The translations under genes were made by a program, and so were the position numbers. Under the pieces are notes generated by a model. The model saw nothing but the letters and a program-made list of their open reading frames with translations, did no database searches and was not told the DNA's origin. 64,000 nt of DNA from Histoplasma ohiense (lineage: Eukaryota > Ascomycota > Eurotiomycetes > Onygenales > Ajellomycetaceae), in NCBI GenBank assembly GCA_017607445.1, contig JAEVHH010000003.1:4464001-4528000 (forward strand). Reading direction: 5' to 3'. Positions 1 through 12,520 of this stretch are shown piece after piece (position 1 is the first letter of the stretch; each line of letters opens with the position of its first letter).

Positions 1-1246
1 CTTTACCAATGCCGAAAGATTGACGTCGTTGTGTAGAGTCAGCTATATGGATGTCTGGCATAGCCAAGGGCTTTAGGTAGAACGTTGTCCACAACCATAC
101 GCTGTGTCGCATTATTAAGAGGCACGACTTCGCATACAAGGATAGTAATTGAAGTTTCCGACGGCGTGTCTCCTACACCAGATGGTGATCCTGAAAGTAA
201 GCAGATAGGTCTGAATTGGTTGGCAGAGGCAGTAGGACGGTATCAGCGATGTCGAGATTGAAGTTATTAAAGTCTGATATAACTAGTGCTGATAAATCTA
301 TTAGCTTCCAGGCCTTTATCTAAAAGTGAAATGCCTTCGGGCTCATGCTCCACCCTTGAAGGGTTGCTGGAAGAAGAGAATTTTCTAGTCCATGTCTACC
401 AATGGAAAAGATGGGAAGCGTCAACGCGCGGTTATCCTCCGATTGAATGTACATGTACAGTACAACACATGATGAGATGTAGTGGGCGGGGATTCGAAAC
501 AGCTTTGCCTGAGCCACACTCAACTCTGACCGTGTCCCTCAACAATCGTTCCAACGTTGCAGCCCGTGGACGCTGTCTCCGGCGTATTGAATGAGTCGAA
601 CACTAACGTCTGCTGGTCGAGATTGAAGATTTGGCAGGCCGGCTCAGCAATTCTCGACTGACAGCATGTCCTGTAGCTAATACATCATGTGTAAACACGG
701 ATATCATGGTTCTTCTGAATATATTAAGATGCACGGCCCCATTCAGATGATTGAGTTCATGGTTTACACCTAATGTTTTTATTATTATTCGCTTGTTGCA
801 CAAAGTTCTGCCCGTTCTTATTTGCACCCTGCCACCACTCAATTGGGAGTTACCAAGCGAACAAGTGTGAGACTAAACATAGACCGGAGAAGAGGTAATA
901 GATAAGCATATAAGTAATATCATGATTCATTTCCTTGTCTGATAACAAGTGGCGCGAAAAGCTCGTCAGTTGTAAACAAGTTCAGAGTGTAGCCAGTTGG
1001 GGTTCACAAATGATAAGCCAAATCCTTGTCCTTCAACATCACTATCCCCTTTGTCAGAAGGGACAAGAACTATCCCAGCCTCCTTCCCACAGCAGACTGA
1101 AATGACAGCCAGGTTCAAACAAATCCAGCCCAAACAGACAAGAATTGCACAATAACAATAGCCGCAAGTAAAGCCATAAACAACCACAGCTATTGCAAGA
1201 TGGGGACTAATACCACTGGCTGGGAGAGGAAGAGCAATCCCCAATT
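1..1246. other. Intergenic left edge, no gene supported
   Basis: No open frame here has convincing codon content, domain motifs or splice structure. The short frames on both strands overlap one another and look like chance. The right end is the 3' flank of the minus-strand gene that ends at 1247. A small palindromic patch (GTACATGTAC) lies near 450-460. Nothing else stands out. Confidence 0.6.
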
Positions 1247-3196
1247 CTAATTTACAGCAGCAGTTTCTTGAGCCCATGTCGATTGGATCAACCGCAACTC
1301 AATCGCGGTACCAAGACCGGCTTCTTCATCCAATGTAGCATCGCCACCAAAGCATCGAGGCTGCCATCCCCACGCAGGGGTCCATGGGGTGGGAGAAGAT
1401 AGTTCGCGATGACGATCACGGTCGTGAATACGGTTTAGTGGGGCGCGAATTTGCCCATCCGCTGCTGCTGCCGATGCCGCAGTTTGATCCGGGGCAGAGC
1501 ATTGCCCATCGATACCAAAGTTGCCCCGTTGGCTACGAATGTGTGGAGGCTCCTTGCCGCCGAATATTCCGCAGCAGACAAAGAAGCAATCCATTAAAAG
1601 CCAATCCCACAGGCCAGGAGCTTTGTTATCCTCAATTATAGCAGTTTGCATTGAAATCCTTTGCCTATGGCGCGGCCCTGTAACTATGGGCGGGCGATTG
1701 GGTCGGCTTGGGGTAAGCGTAGCTGATGTACCATCATTCTCCCCTCCTTCAGGACCAGGACCAGGACCATTTAAGCCGCTAGGGCTATTGGAAGCATGTA
1801 TCATTTCAGGAGGACGTGGCAGGGGAGACTCAAGCCTTTGATGAGCAACATAGGATGGAAGAGGAACAGAAGAAGTACTAAGCAGTGTACAGTTCCCGGT
1901 ATTGGTGCAAGATCGTCGTGGCGGCACTATTTGCGGCGCAGTGCGTGCCCGTAGAAGCGAGGAATAGGATAGTGGCATGATCTGTGGAGAGGAGTAACTA
2001 GTCTGTGACGGAGTGGAAGCGCTGTGAGTATTTTGTTGGCTCACAACGACCGAGTTTGGCGCAGAATCGCACCCATCTTTGACTCTGGCAGCTGGTAAGG
2101 AGCTTCTGTGGAAAGGGTGGCTCTCCAGTCCTCGTGCCGTTGGGCCTGCTCCAACTCCATGTCCACTTTGCCGGGGACCAAACCGACCTCGAACCATTGT
2201 ACCGTCATGAGCCCTCGCGACCGCACCCGTAGGAAGAGTAGGCGGTCTAGCTCCCATGCAAGACGGTAAGCCAAATAGGCGCTTTAATCCAGAAGCACAA
2301 CATAAATCGTCTTCCTCATCACCCGCTGCTACTAAACCTTGCTGTAGCCCTCTGCGTGATGGCGGAGTGTGGTGGTTTGAAGGGCGGGAGCGGTTGAATT
2401 GGGTCGGATTATAGTGGATTGCTTCCCGTGAGCCAAAAGACGGAAGACCCGGCGGAGTTGGGGATCGGACAGGTGGAGGGTATACCGGTTGGGTAGGTTC
2501 GACGGGAGATATATGAGGAAACAAACCGCGCAACTCGAAGCTCGCTCCAGAAGAAGACGATCGATTGGGGAGACGCGAGGCACCATCCCTTGGACGGCGA
2601 TTTGGGAGATCAAGGTCATCGAAGGAGTAAACCTTCCTACCATATGTACCAGGCGGGTTGACTGAAGCCTCCTGTGTAGTCAATGGCCTATTATTGCCAG
2701 GTCCATCAACATCACCAACAGACGGCGCCAGTGAACCCCTAAGTGTAGATGCACTTCTTTGTTCAACTATGGTCTCCAGTTTCTTGCCAGGCCATTTTCC
2801 ATGTGAGTAAACTAGGCGTTGATCAATTGTGCCCATATTTTCCCCCACGAAGTTGGTTGGACCATAGTTCGACGGACCAGCTTCATCTAAATGGCGATCC
2901 AGCTCACGCTGTCTCCGACTATCATCTGATTCAAAGCTGGCTAACACTGCATCGTAGAGAGAACTGTGCTCACTGGGCACAGATTCTGAGGAATCCATGT
3001 GCTGACTGAAACCCTTCGTTGAAATAACGCGACGGAGCCTGCTCCGTCCGGGCCTATCGAATTCAAGCGAGCGCGATCGGGTTTGATTGCATAGGTCATG
3101 TGTGTAGGTCATGGCGGGATACCACCCGTGTGGCAAAGAGGTCATCTTTGTGAAGACGAAATATAAGGGGGGAGTTAAACGATAGACAGCCCTCAT
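1247..3196 (-). CDS. Ser/Pro-rich disordered protein, function unknown
   Basis: One uninterrupted frame of 649 codons. I do not recognise the family. The protein is rich in Ser, Pro, Arg and Gly and is probably mostly disordered, with many SP/TP sites typical of kinase targets. Two short Cys-rich hydrophobic patches stand out: one around residues 310-330 (DDLCCASGLKRLFG) and one around 535-555 (WLLMDCFFVCCGIFGG). The second could be a membrane-associating or palmitoylated segment, but this is inference. The start is uncertain. ATG at 3196 is the first, but ATG at 3145 or the downstream MTYTHD and MDSSES positions are possible, because the first 30 residues look like translated leader. It lies in the same orientation as the Uds1 gene, about 490 bp downstream of it. 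Length and the absence of stops make it a probable gene, but an intron could have been missed. Confidence 0.6.
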   Translation of the reverse strand: MRAVYRLTPPLYFVFTKMTSLPHGWYPAMTYTHDLCNQTRSRSLEFDRPGRSRLRRVISTKGFSQHMDSSESVPSEHSSLYDAVLASFESDDSRRQRELDRHLDEAGPSNYGPTNFVGENMGTIDQRLVYSHGKWPGKKLETIVEQRSASTLRGSLAPSVGDVDGPGNNRPLTTQEASVNPPGTYGRKVYSFDDLDLPNRRPRDGASRLPNRSSSSGASFELRGLFPHISPVEPTQPVYPPPVRSPTPPGLPSFGSREAIHYNPTQFNRSRPSNHHTPPSRRGLQQGLVAAGDEEDDLCCASGLKRLFGLPSCMGARPPTLPTGAVARAHDGTMVRGRFGPRQSGHGVGAGPTARGLESHPFHRSSLPAARVKDGCDSAPNSVVVSQQNTHSASTPSQTSYSSPQIMPLSYSSLLRARTAPQIVPPRRSCTNTGNCTLLSTSSVPLPSYVAHQRLESPLPRPPEMIHASNSPSGLNGPGPGPEGGENDGTSATLTPSRPNRPPIVTGPRHRQRISMQTAIIEDNKAPGLWDWLLMDCFFVCCGIFGGKEPPHIRSQRGNFGIDGQCSAPDQTAASAAAADGQIRAPLNRIHDRDRHRELSSPTPWTPAWGWQPRCFGGDATLDEEAGLGTAIELRLIQSTWAQETAAVN

Positions 3197-3686
3197 TCAA
3201 GCGGGAAATATGAGACTGAACCGGCCATCAGTGTAGAACACAATTTGAAGGGGAGGCAATGAAAAATTCAGCAACGGACTATGAATCCAAGGCGGGAAGG
3301 AAGGCACTTGTCACATCCACCATTTCTCCCTATTTGGAAGAAATCGCGACCACGGCGGGATACACTTTAAACATACACAGGAGAAAGCAGAAATATTACT
3401 CATTCGTTTAACACGCTAAATCAATACGAAATAATGGAGGGTGGGTTCGTCTGTAGCTTTCAGCCCCTGGGCTTGCACTAGCCAAAATAATCACACAAAT
3501 CATAAGATTGCAGGAAAGAAAAATAAAAGGCAGGAGGAGTCACAAAGAAGCTCTCTGGTTGCAAAATGCGTATAGGTATACTGCTTGGGCAAAGCCATCA
3601 AGAAACGGATTCAAAAGGGTTCATACTATGAAAATGAAATATCAAATAAAAGTGGCATATCAAAAGAAACAAAAACAAGTAAGATA
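3197..3686. other. Intergenic, 490 bp
   Basis: Spacer between two minus-strand genes. It should hold the promoter and leader of the 1247-3196 gene and the 3' end of the Uds1 gene. It is A-rich near 3490-3690. I see no further gene or structured element. Confidence 0.5.
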
Positions 3687-6293
3687 TCAAGATGAAATGG
3701 TGCTCTGGCTCAGGTTTGACTTTCCAATGCTTTGTTCCTTCCGGAGGTTTCGGATCAGGACTTCCAGTCGCCGTCTTTCTTCTTGTTCAGCCTAGAGTGA
3801 GCGAGTGAGGAGCATCGTTAGCGAACTGCATTTAGCGTAATACATTGCATCCAGATATCGCAATCATGTAAACATACCTTAAGAAGTCGCATATTTTCAG
3901 CCCGGGTATCGCGCATCATCTTCTTAAATTCATTTTTGAGCACCATGATGGAGGTTGTCTCGGAAGCGCCTCTGTCAAACCCGCCCGCGTGGCTGGGACT
4001 ACTACTTCCCATGTTTTGCACTCGTTCCTCACAGAGCTTTGACTCGAGGTTTTCACAGCGGTCGCGGAGGTTGTCAATGAAGGTTTCGAGCTTTTCGCGC
4101 TCTTTCTCGAACTCAATGCTTGCTTTTGTCATAACTTCATAATCGTCAATCGTATCTCTAAGTTCCTTTTCCAGCATCTTAACTCTTGCCTGGAGCCCAG
4201 ATTTGCCATCGCCGTCATTGCTGTTGTTGAGCTGCTCTGCTCGAAGAACAGAAATCTCTTCTGTAAGGCTCCTATTGCGCTGATTGAGATCGTCGATTTC
4301 TTTCTGAATCGCCGGATTCGCTGCCACTTGAGCTGCGCGTTCCGCACGGCTACCGTAAGCACTGTCAAGCTCTGCCTGTGCCATAGTGAGCTCTGTCCGG
4401 ACACGAATCATTTCGTTTTCGAGTTCGTTGTATTCTGACTGCAGTTTCTGAAGTTCTTTGTCAGAGGACACCTTTGCCGCAAGGGCTTCCCTTGTCCTCG
4501 ATTCTTGCTCGTCACTCGACTTCTGTAGTTTGTTTTCGAGCTGAGCGATCATGTTAATTTTGGCGGACAACTCCTCTTCGGCTTTCGTTCTAGCTTCTTT
4601 CATGCCGGACAAAGCAACCGCTTCCTCTTCAGTACGTTGCTGTTCTCGAATCATCGATTCTTGGCGAGCAGCGTCAAGTTGGTCCATTACCAGAGTAAGC
4701 TCATCTCTGGTTCCATCAGCTTCCTTTCGTGACATATCTAGCTCCTTCTCCAGGATAGATATCTGTTCGTTGAGTTCTGCAAAATGGGCATCCCGCTCCG
4801 CATCGGATTTCGAATTAAGTTCCCTTTGCTGTTGTATTTGAGTTGTGAGAATAGTTTTTTGTTCAGCCAAGCTTTCCACCCGCTGCTGGATGTTGTCAAT
4901 ATTCGGCTCAAGATAGTCAAGTTGATCTTGCAGAGTTCTTCTCGGGCCAGTCGGAAAGGATGCAAGGGGAGAACTAGAGCCAGATGTCTTGAGTATATTG
5001 GCAAGCCGCATGTTCATCTCCTCCAATTTCTCCTCCGCATGGTAAACAAATTGCGGTATATCATTTGTTTCCTCTGTGGGTTCTTGGAGTCGGAGGTTTG
5101 CCATGGAACTCAAGTTCCTCTCAAGGTAATCAAGTTGCGCTTCCACTCCAGCCACGGGATTGAGAGATTGTTCATTATAAAGGGAAGTCGGAACAGGCCC
5201 TACATCCCCATCTAAATTAGCCTCGAGGAGCATCTGACGCAAGCGATTGTTCATCTCCTCTAGCTTTCTCTCAGTGTTATGTATGGCCGTCAAATCAAAT
5301 GATCTAGTTCCTCCGTTTAGCAAATGCGGCATTCCCCCTGGGCCGTAAGCCCTACCGTATTCATCAAGATGATCCGCGGTCCTGTAGAGGCTTCTATCGT
5401 CAAAGTCGTGGGGCGGGCCAGAATGCACACCATTCTCTCGTGCACCCGGACTTCCGTGCATGCTACTCTGATTTCGCGGAAAGTTGTTACTGGCAGCCGG
5501 CTTTTTCTTAAGGCCTTTATGCGTCATCTGTAGCACGCCCGCAGTGTGCTCTAAAAGTCTCCTCCTCAGCTCAGCGGCCCTGCGTTCGAGTTTCCAAAGC
5601 TCTTGCGCCAACTCTTCACATTTCCGTGAGCTTATTCCAAGCTCGCTGTCCGAACGATGGTGGTCTCCCCAACTATTCCGGCCGAAAAAATTCATCCGTT
5701 TGCGTGGCGATCTTGGTGACATCTCGCCAATTGAGTCTCCACTGTCGCGCCGCGATTTGCCGTCTGGTAATCTACTTAGCGATAGAGCAGCTTCCTGCAG
5801 CTTCATTTCCAAGGCTAATTTCCGCTTCGAGGAATTTATGCGGTTCGTGAGCAGCGATAGCTCCTTCTTAAGATTCTCCGCCTCTTCAAAGGATAGTACC
5901 TCAAAATGTATGCTATCCCCCATGGCGGTCTCTGTGAGAAGGTGCATGACAACCGGATCATTTGCGTTTAAAAGGACCGAACTTCTTGGATGAGCAACAT
6001 TGAGCTAAAATGGCAGGGCGCAAACCACGACGAAGGTTCAAATAAGTTAGACAAACTGCAGAGTAAGACCGTAGTAAAAATGACTTATATGTGGCACATA
6101 CCGGATTATATCGCGGGCTCTCATCCTCAATGGAGTCAAAACCGCTCCTATACCCGTCAACGAGAACCCGGGAAGGAGGCGGCACCACACCCAACACTGA
6201 AATTGAGGAGACATATTTGGGGTCGCCATAGGAGGATGGACTGGAGCGATAGCTTGCACCGTTCGTACCGTCCATAAGGTTCATACCAATCAT
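3687..6293 (-). CDS. Uds1-domain coiled-coil protein (up-regulated during septation)
   Basis: Three exons, read on the minus strand: 6293-6102, 6004-3878 and 3791-3687, giving 807 residues. Intron 1 starts gtatgt after NP and ends ttttag, restoring LNVAHPRSSVLLNANDP before MHLLTETAMGD. Intron 2 joins RLLK to AEQEERRRLE, and the protein ends TISS. The block from about residue 74 to 225, with LLTETAMGDS and SFEEAENLKKEL, is typical of the Uds1 domain found in filamentous fungi. Two copies of a motif (TERKLEEMNNRL then QLDYLERN; AEEKLEEMNMRL then QLDYLEPN) lie near 308-363 and 387-438. They are followed by a long Glu/Arg/Leu coiled coil from about 440 to the C-terminus. The role is probably structural or scaffolding in hyphal growth or septation, inferred from the family name only. 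An additional upstream exon cannot be excluded. Confidence 0.85.
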
Positions 6294-8227
6294 TGTTGCG
6301 GCGGGCAGTATCTGCGGTTGGAAGTGATCGCATGGGAAAAGGTCCCATAACCCGCTAGGTGAGGAAGGGAGTCATAGCCTCAGTATTAATCACGGTGAAT
6401 TTAGTTGCTAAAAGGCATTTCGGAGCGGCAAAGATCGTGAGGGTGCACCGGGATTTTAGAGGCCGACGAGAAGTAGTGCCCCAACGATGGGCAACAAGGA
6501 GCGGGAGGCGAGAAAATGAAGCCGATGACGAAGGTAAAATTCAAGAATCCTGGAAAATAAGAGGACTCTTTGAAGGTGGTGCCTCGTAAATACTTGATCC
6601 CTGTAGGGCCCAGCCAGATCAGAGTTGGGCGCGTTGCAGCTGGAGAAACAATGTACCTGGTACACGACAAAACCAGTAAAAGACCACCAAGATTGAGGTA
6701 CCAAGGACCCCGTGACCCAACACCATCCCCACATAACAAACAGCACGGCTACGGCCAAAAACACGTGGTACATCCCTTGGTAATTGAAGATTGTCTCCTT
6801 TTCCTCCATACAACCTCCGACTGACAACTCACAGCAACATCAGCCAGGCATCTCCCTGTCTGCCTGAGAATGTTTTGATACGACTATCCATGGCTGACAC
6901 GGGCTGGATACATACACCGCATCCAGGCACTCCACTGGCTCTTGGTAAAGCCAACGGGACAAGCCACCAGCAAACAGCCAACATCATCTGATCACCATGA
7001 AAGCTGAGGGAGAGTTGAGGCTTGATAAGAATGGCTCTTGGTGATAAGTTAGCTTCTACAGAGCACATCCTTGTTTAAGCTTATTGGGTTTCGAAAACTA
7101 TGCAGCTCAGACACAACTCTCGAAGCCGGAAACGGGAGACCGTGGGAGGAGGAGCGAGAGAAACAGACGCAGATGAAGCCCCACAGGAGTCTCCAAATCA
7201 ATAAACGGCCGCTGCGGCGAAAGTTTATTTTATTCTACAATGAGCCTCAGCTGTGAGCCTCAAATCGACGCCTCTTACTTCCGCAATATGAGGAGCTAAA
7301 GCCCTCATCGTTCCAGGCCCGTATCGACCGACCTGGGATATACCAATATCAGATGAGAACCAGGCCGCAAACCCAGAATTTCATTGGGCACATCAGGACA
7401 CTTTCGCTGTGGAATAATCAAATAAACACATATCTCATCTTCTGTGTCTGTGTTCAGCCACCCCTATTTTGCTTTCCATATTCAAAAGGATTTCGGGCTT
7501 GAAAATTACTGTGGTTAGAAGAACAAAAAAAAAGGCTCCTCTGGCCACCATCCCACAATCCAATTTGAAACAAAATGACAGCTTTTTCTTTTTTTTCACC
7601 TTGGAATGGACCAGTCATTGTCAGACAAAAGACATGGTTAATTTGTCTTACAAGTGCCTTTCTTTCATGCATTGTGCCAAGGTATCTAAGATAACCTTTG
7701 AAACCATCAGAAAAAAACCTCAAGAAGGTTTGGTCCAAGGTAGTCGGGGGGTTGTCAGGCGCACCAAGAAACCCAATCCTGGATACAGTACTTAGGCGTG
7801 GCACCCCCAAATTGCTTCAATGCACATTGTTTTTAGGGCTGCAGCTGCCAAGAATTCCTGACCAGGCCAGTCGGTAGAGACGCCTAGTTGACCTTTTTCG
7901 AAGAGCACGAGGGCGTGCTTTGCCAAAATCAAGAATTCGCGGTCGCTGTCCTGTAGAGATAGCATGGGTAAGTAGTGAGTATTCAGCCTTATTCTCAGCA
8001 GATGATACCCCCACAAGGCCCCTGTAGGACTGGGCGGACAGCCAAACCATTCATGCCTTTTACGATGTAGAAGCATTCTCCTCCCACATTATATTTCTCC
8101 AAGAAATACATTTCCAGGGGCAAACAAGGTTCTGCCTTTCGTCCTCATCATCACCCTCTCCAGCGCCACCACCACCACTACCACCATCATCATCATCCTC
8201 CTCCTCCTCCTTCTCCTCCTCCTCCTC

Positions 8228-8274
<47 letters not shown>

Positions 8275-10074
8275 CCTCCTCCTCTCCTGTCTCATTCATT
8301 ATGCCGGCAAGATGTCACCAGGGCTTGGACACGTTCTTTATGATATGAGTAACCTTGGGAAACTTATCGCGCGCAAGTTGGATATTCTCTTCTAACCTGC
8401 CGGAGCGTCGGCTCAAACTCTCTTGCTGGGTCGTTGCTCCGAAGACAACAGAATGATGGGAGAACGATTGTGGCTTTTAACGAACCAAGAAGAAAGGGTT
8501 CGGGAATTTGAATCTCTTTCAGTGAGATCAAGGTATCAGCGTAGATAGCAGCCTACAAGAACTAGAAGATATGAATGGGAAAGCAGTAGGTAAAAATGGT
8601 TCTAACTTCCAGGCTGTGGCTTCCATGCTGCCTCGCAAGGAAATCTACTTGGTCTTGAGATTGGCAACTCCCATCGTGTAATCAATCTGACCATGGCGGG
8701 TGATTGATGTAATCTTGATTCTTACAGAATATCCCAGCAGAAAACATCCTGGCTCCTGTAATCTTTCATGCTGGGGGGGTATAGGTTTGTGACCAGTCAC
8801 AGAAGCAAAAATCATAACTGGCAGCATTGAATGTCGTAGTCTGGCGTTGCCATTGATGCATTTTAGACGTTCTGATTCATAACCCCATTGTCTCATGGCG
8901 ATAACCTGCAAGGTCGAGAGATAGATAAACACTGTCTCCTGTCAGACACGGAGAATTAAAACCCTCTCGTCGCGATGATCAATGAGCTTTTATCACCGAT
9001 AGCGTGCTTCCTAGCAGGGATTGAAGAGTGGCCCCGCACTCGGTGCCAGACAAATAGAAGCAAGTGTCCCAAGATGAATGGGGGTAACTAAGACTCGATC
9101 TTATTATTACATACGGAGTAGTATATCAAGGGAGGGGCCGCCGCTCCTGTCAGGCATGAAAAGGGTTCATCGTTCATTCAGCACTTCCCGTTGGGCAGAT
9201 CGACGCCAAAGATCCACACTCTACCCTTAGAATTTAAAGTTTCCTCACCTCAGCGCTGAACCGCCCCTTGTTTGATTAGATCTAAAACTAGAGATCCTTT
9301 TCGTGTGTCTTGTATGGGCTGTGGGGGGTCGTTTCGGAAATCAACAGTCAAGCATTCTTTCTCTACACACCTAGAACATATATGTCCATTGATGTCGACT
9401 CCGTGAGAGCCACATCTCTTCCTACCCAGAAGAGAAAAGAGACCAAGCTTGTCAGCATCCACTCCTTTTACTCTGGTCCATGAATTGGGCATTATAAAAT
9501 CGCGGCGCCTTGAGAGAGTGACCAATGTATACACGTGCCCGGGGATCTGACAGCCGGTGAATTCTGTTGACTCTGCGTACTTTGTAGAGCACGATCGATG
9601 GGTTTCCTTGAGAAATTGATTCGCAATCACAGACGGCGTACTCCGTACCCACATGCGGATGGAGTTTCCATTTTGGTGTTAGTAACCCGGAACCCTGGAA
9701 GCAGCAAGGGGCTAAGTCAATAACCTCAGTGGCGGCTCCCGCCCGCTGCTTGTTCATTGTTTACAGGCTAATCTGCGCGAGTCTCCCTTGTTCCCAGAGG
9801 CCAGCCACGAAAGTGTCGTCTCATGACCCGAGGCGGTTGTCCGTTGCAGGAAATGAATCTCCGCTTTTTTCTCCCTAAAATTTTCGGTATATACCAGGCG
9901 GATGCTGCCCTTCGAGAGTTCAACCAAACCACCGGGCTTCCTTTATAATAATTTTCGACGACACCCAGCTTCTCACTCTTCTCTGTTCCGCCCCTTCCCG
10001 GTCCGTGCGAAAGACGATGATAGCCATATAGTCGGTAACAAGTTTGGCTCTGGACCTGCGCAGCCAGAGGCGAG
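6294..10074. other. Long gene-poor span
   Basis: About 3.8 kb between the start of the Uds1 gene (minus) and the start of the MFS gene (plus). It should contain the two promoters and leaders. Short frames exist on both strands (for example 6456-6827 minus and 9250-9654 minus), but none shows a family motif, a sensible splice model or consistent composition. An ATC microsatellite sits near 8.2 kb and TACGGAGTA-type motifs at 9112 and 9639. I find no transposase, reverse transcriptase or terminal repeats. Confidence 0.5.
8161..8286. repeat. ATC/CTC trinucleotide microsatellite
   Basis: Fourteen tandem ATC units at 8231-8272, flanked by CTC/TCC runs and a shorter ATC run near 8186-8197. On the minus strand the tract reads as a stretch of Asp and Glu codons inside a small open frame (8060-8299), which is probably a by-product of the repeat. 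Confidence 0.9.
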
Positions 10075-11993
10075 ATGGATGCGATTAAGCCTAGTAGTGG
10101 CACCGACTGTGTTCATGTCGAGACGAGCACCAGCTTGGAGGCGTGTCACAATACTTCCCCTGCAGCAACGGGTGGCAATGAGCTACAAGTATACAAGGTC
10201 TATAAGCGCCGATTCTTCGGCCTGGCGCAGTTGGTATTGTTGAATACTGTTGTTAGTTGGGATGTATGTGAGATCGTATACACACTCGTGCGCGCGCGTA
10301 CAGAAAGACAGACAAAGAGAGGGAGACCTAGAGAGGCAAGATTCGCTGACTTCATAACGTATCTCTCACAGTGGTTAACCTTCTCCGCCGTCTCTAAGAC
10401 TGCCTCGGAACATTTTCGTGTCTCAGAAGCCACGATCAACTGGATGAGCATAGCCTTCCAATTGGCCTTTTGTATTTCTACCCCGTAAGGAATCCCCATG
10501 AGAGATGTGACACTCTCACCCATCACTAACACTTAACTGCGCCCTTCCAGAGTGGTCATTTGGGCCCTCAATAAAGGGGGTCCTAAGCTCTCCCTCACGA
10601 TCTCAGCTGTGCTCCTTCTCCTCGGCAACTGGATTCGCTATGCGGGCACACGAGCTGGCAATAGCATCTTCGGCCTTGCAATGTTCGGGCAGATTTTGAT
10701 TGGCCTTGCGCAACCCTTCTGCCTAAGCGCTCCCACGCGTTACAGCGATCTATGGTTTACAGGCAAAGGAAGAACCAGTGCAACGGCCATCGCGACCCTT
10801 GCGAATCCCTTTGGCGGTGCGCTGGGCCAGTTGATGGGGCCGATCCTGGCAACGAAAAGTTCCGAAATCCCGAATATGGTGCTCTACGTGTCTATAATTG
10901 TAAGCAAACGAAGAAAATATCGCCTCTCTTTACGGAAATCCTATCTCCTATCTCCCTCGTCTGGGATGTGAAAATCCGTGGCAATTTAGAATCATCAAGG
11001 CACTGTTCGGATTTGGGCCTATTGGTAGGCTCAGATTGAGCAACAATGATAAGAAGCGGATAAGATCAGTCGTCTCAAATCGAGCCGCAGAAACCAATAC
11101 CCGAGTTGATGCCTGGATTGGACACTATCTCACAGACAAGATCAAAAAGAGGAAGAAAAAGAAAACACACGCGTCCGATCTGAAAAAAAAAAACATTCAA
11201 AAACTAACAGGAAGTATCTGAATAGTCCACCGTCGCCTGCGTCCCTTCTTTCTTCATTCCATCCGCGCCGCCTACCCCGCCCACCGCCGCCACAACAATC
11301 GAGCGCATTCCCCTCCGCGAATCTCCCCTAAAACTCGTCCGCACCCTCGAATTCTGGCTCATCTTCATTCCCTTCAGCACCTACGTCGGCTGCTTCAACA
11401 GCATATCCTCCTTGCTCAACCAGATCCTCGAGCCTTATGGCTTCAGCGAGACTGAAGCCGGCATCACCGGCGCCCTGCTGATCGTCGTCGGCCTTGTCGC
11501 CGCGGCCATAATCTCCCCCATCACAGACCGCTACAAGAACTACCTGCTCCTGACAAAAGTGCTCGTTCCCATCATTGCGGTCTGCTACATCGTCTTCATC
11601 TTCGCGCCGCGCGCCACCAGCATCGCCGGCCCCTACGTCATCGCCTCCCTGCTGGGCGCGTCCAGCTTCGCAGTCCTCCCTATCATCCTCGAGTACACGG
11701 TTGAAATTACATACCCGATGTCGCCGGAGGTGACCAGCTCCGTGTGCTGGACAGGCGGCCAACTACTGGGCACGTCGTTTATTCTCATTGAGAATGCGCT
11801 GAAGGCAGGTGACGATGCGCATCCGCCGAACAATATGAACCGCGCCTTGATTTTTCAGGCTGTGGTGGCGTCTGCGGTGGTGCCTTTGCCACTCTGTCTG
11901 GGGCTGTTTGGACGGAATCCGAGGAGACTGAGGCTAGAGGCGGAGACCGCAGCAGAACAATTACTATTTCAGGCCCGGAGCGCAGGGAAATAA
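10075..11993 (+). CDS. MFS transporter, FLVCR/DIRC2-like
   Basis: Four exons: 10075-10263, 10372-10484, 10551-10899 and 11226-11993, giving 472 residues. The joins restore continuous membrane sequence: VVSWD/WLTFSAV, FCIST/PVVIWAL and VSII/STVACVPSFF. About 12 hydrophobic segments are visible, with a hydrophilic N-terminus of about 45 residues. Segments such as NWIRYAG, GQILIGLAQPF, NPFGGALGQLMGP and the late SLLGASSFAVLPIILEYTVE match the fungal proteins annotated as FLVCR-type MFS carriers. In animals that family includes haem and choline exporters; the substrate here cannot be read from sequence. Intron 3 is long (326 bp), ends at a simple atag, and holds an A-rich tract. The gene stands alone between two gene-poor spans. 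The start is the first ATG upstream of the hydrophobic region. Confidence 0.85.
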
Positions 11994-12482
11994 TTATTGT
12001 GAGATGGTGATGATGTTTCGGGAGAGATGAAGAAAATGCCCGCGGCCTAGAGGGGGTTGGATGGGGCAAGGTTTGGTAAATATGTTTGTTTTGATGAATA
12101 AAGTCGTTCGTGGCGTGCTGGGTTTATTTATCCTCGCCAATTCCCCGAAAGGCCGGTTTTCAACAGGGTATTGTTTTATTTACTTTTACTTTATTTATTT
12201 ATTTGTTTATTTTCTTTCTTATAACAAGTCATAATAATGGGTTAGATACATGGCGGATATGACATACATAGGTAAAATTTCTAGTTATGGTAGCAAATTA
12301 TCAAAACACTCACGCTAGAACTTATATCCAGTTAGATTTCGACCTAGGGTATATCGATTGCTTGGCTGAAAAAAACGGGGATCCTCCGAAGCGCCAAAAA
12401 GCAAAATTTGCCCGGTAGAGAAAAGACCATCCTGTTTACCCCAGGATCGAGATAGAATACGCTGCGGCCATGACGTATTAAT

Positions 12483-12485
<3 letters not shown>

Positions 12486-12517
<32 letters not shown>
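12486..12517. repeat. (AG)n microsatellite
   Basis: About 16 tandem AG dinucleotides in the convergent 3' spacer. Confidence 0.9.

Positions 12518-12520
<3 letters not shown>

Noticed and set aside
485..560. Second tRNA-like T-loop on the minus strand (TTTCGAATCC)
   Set aside because: The flanking five bases on each side do not pair and no D-arm or acceptor stem is found.
4551..5993. Several plus-strand frames of 90-170 codons opposite the Uds1 gene
   Set aside because: They are antisense shadows of the coiled-coil coding sequence.
6456..6827. Hydrophobic minus-strand frame of 123 codons upstream of the Uds1 gene
   Set aside because: No conserved membrane-protein motif, and it overlaps two other open frames. 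More likely leader or promoter DNA.
10900..11225. Small frame inside intron 3 of the MFS gene
   Set aside because: The flanking exons join in phase and restore the transporter, so this is intron sequence with an A-rich stretch.
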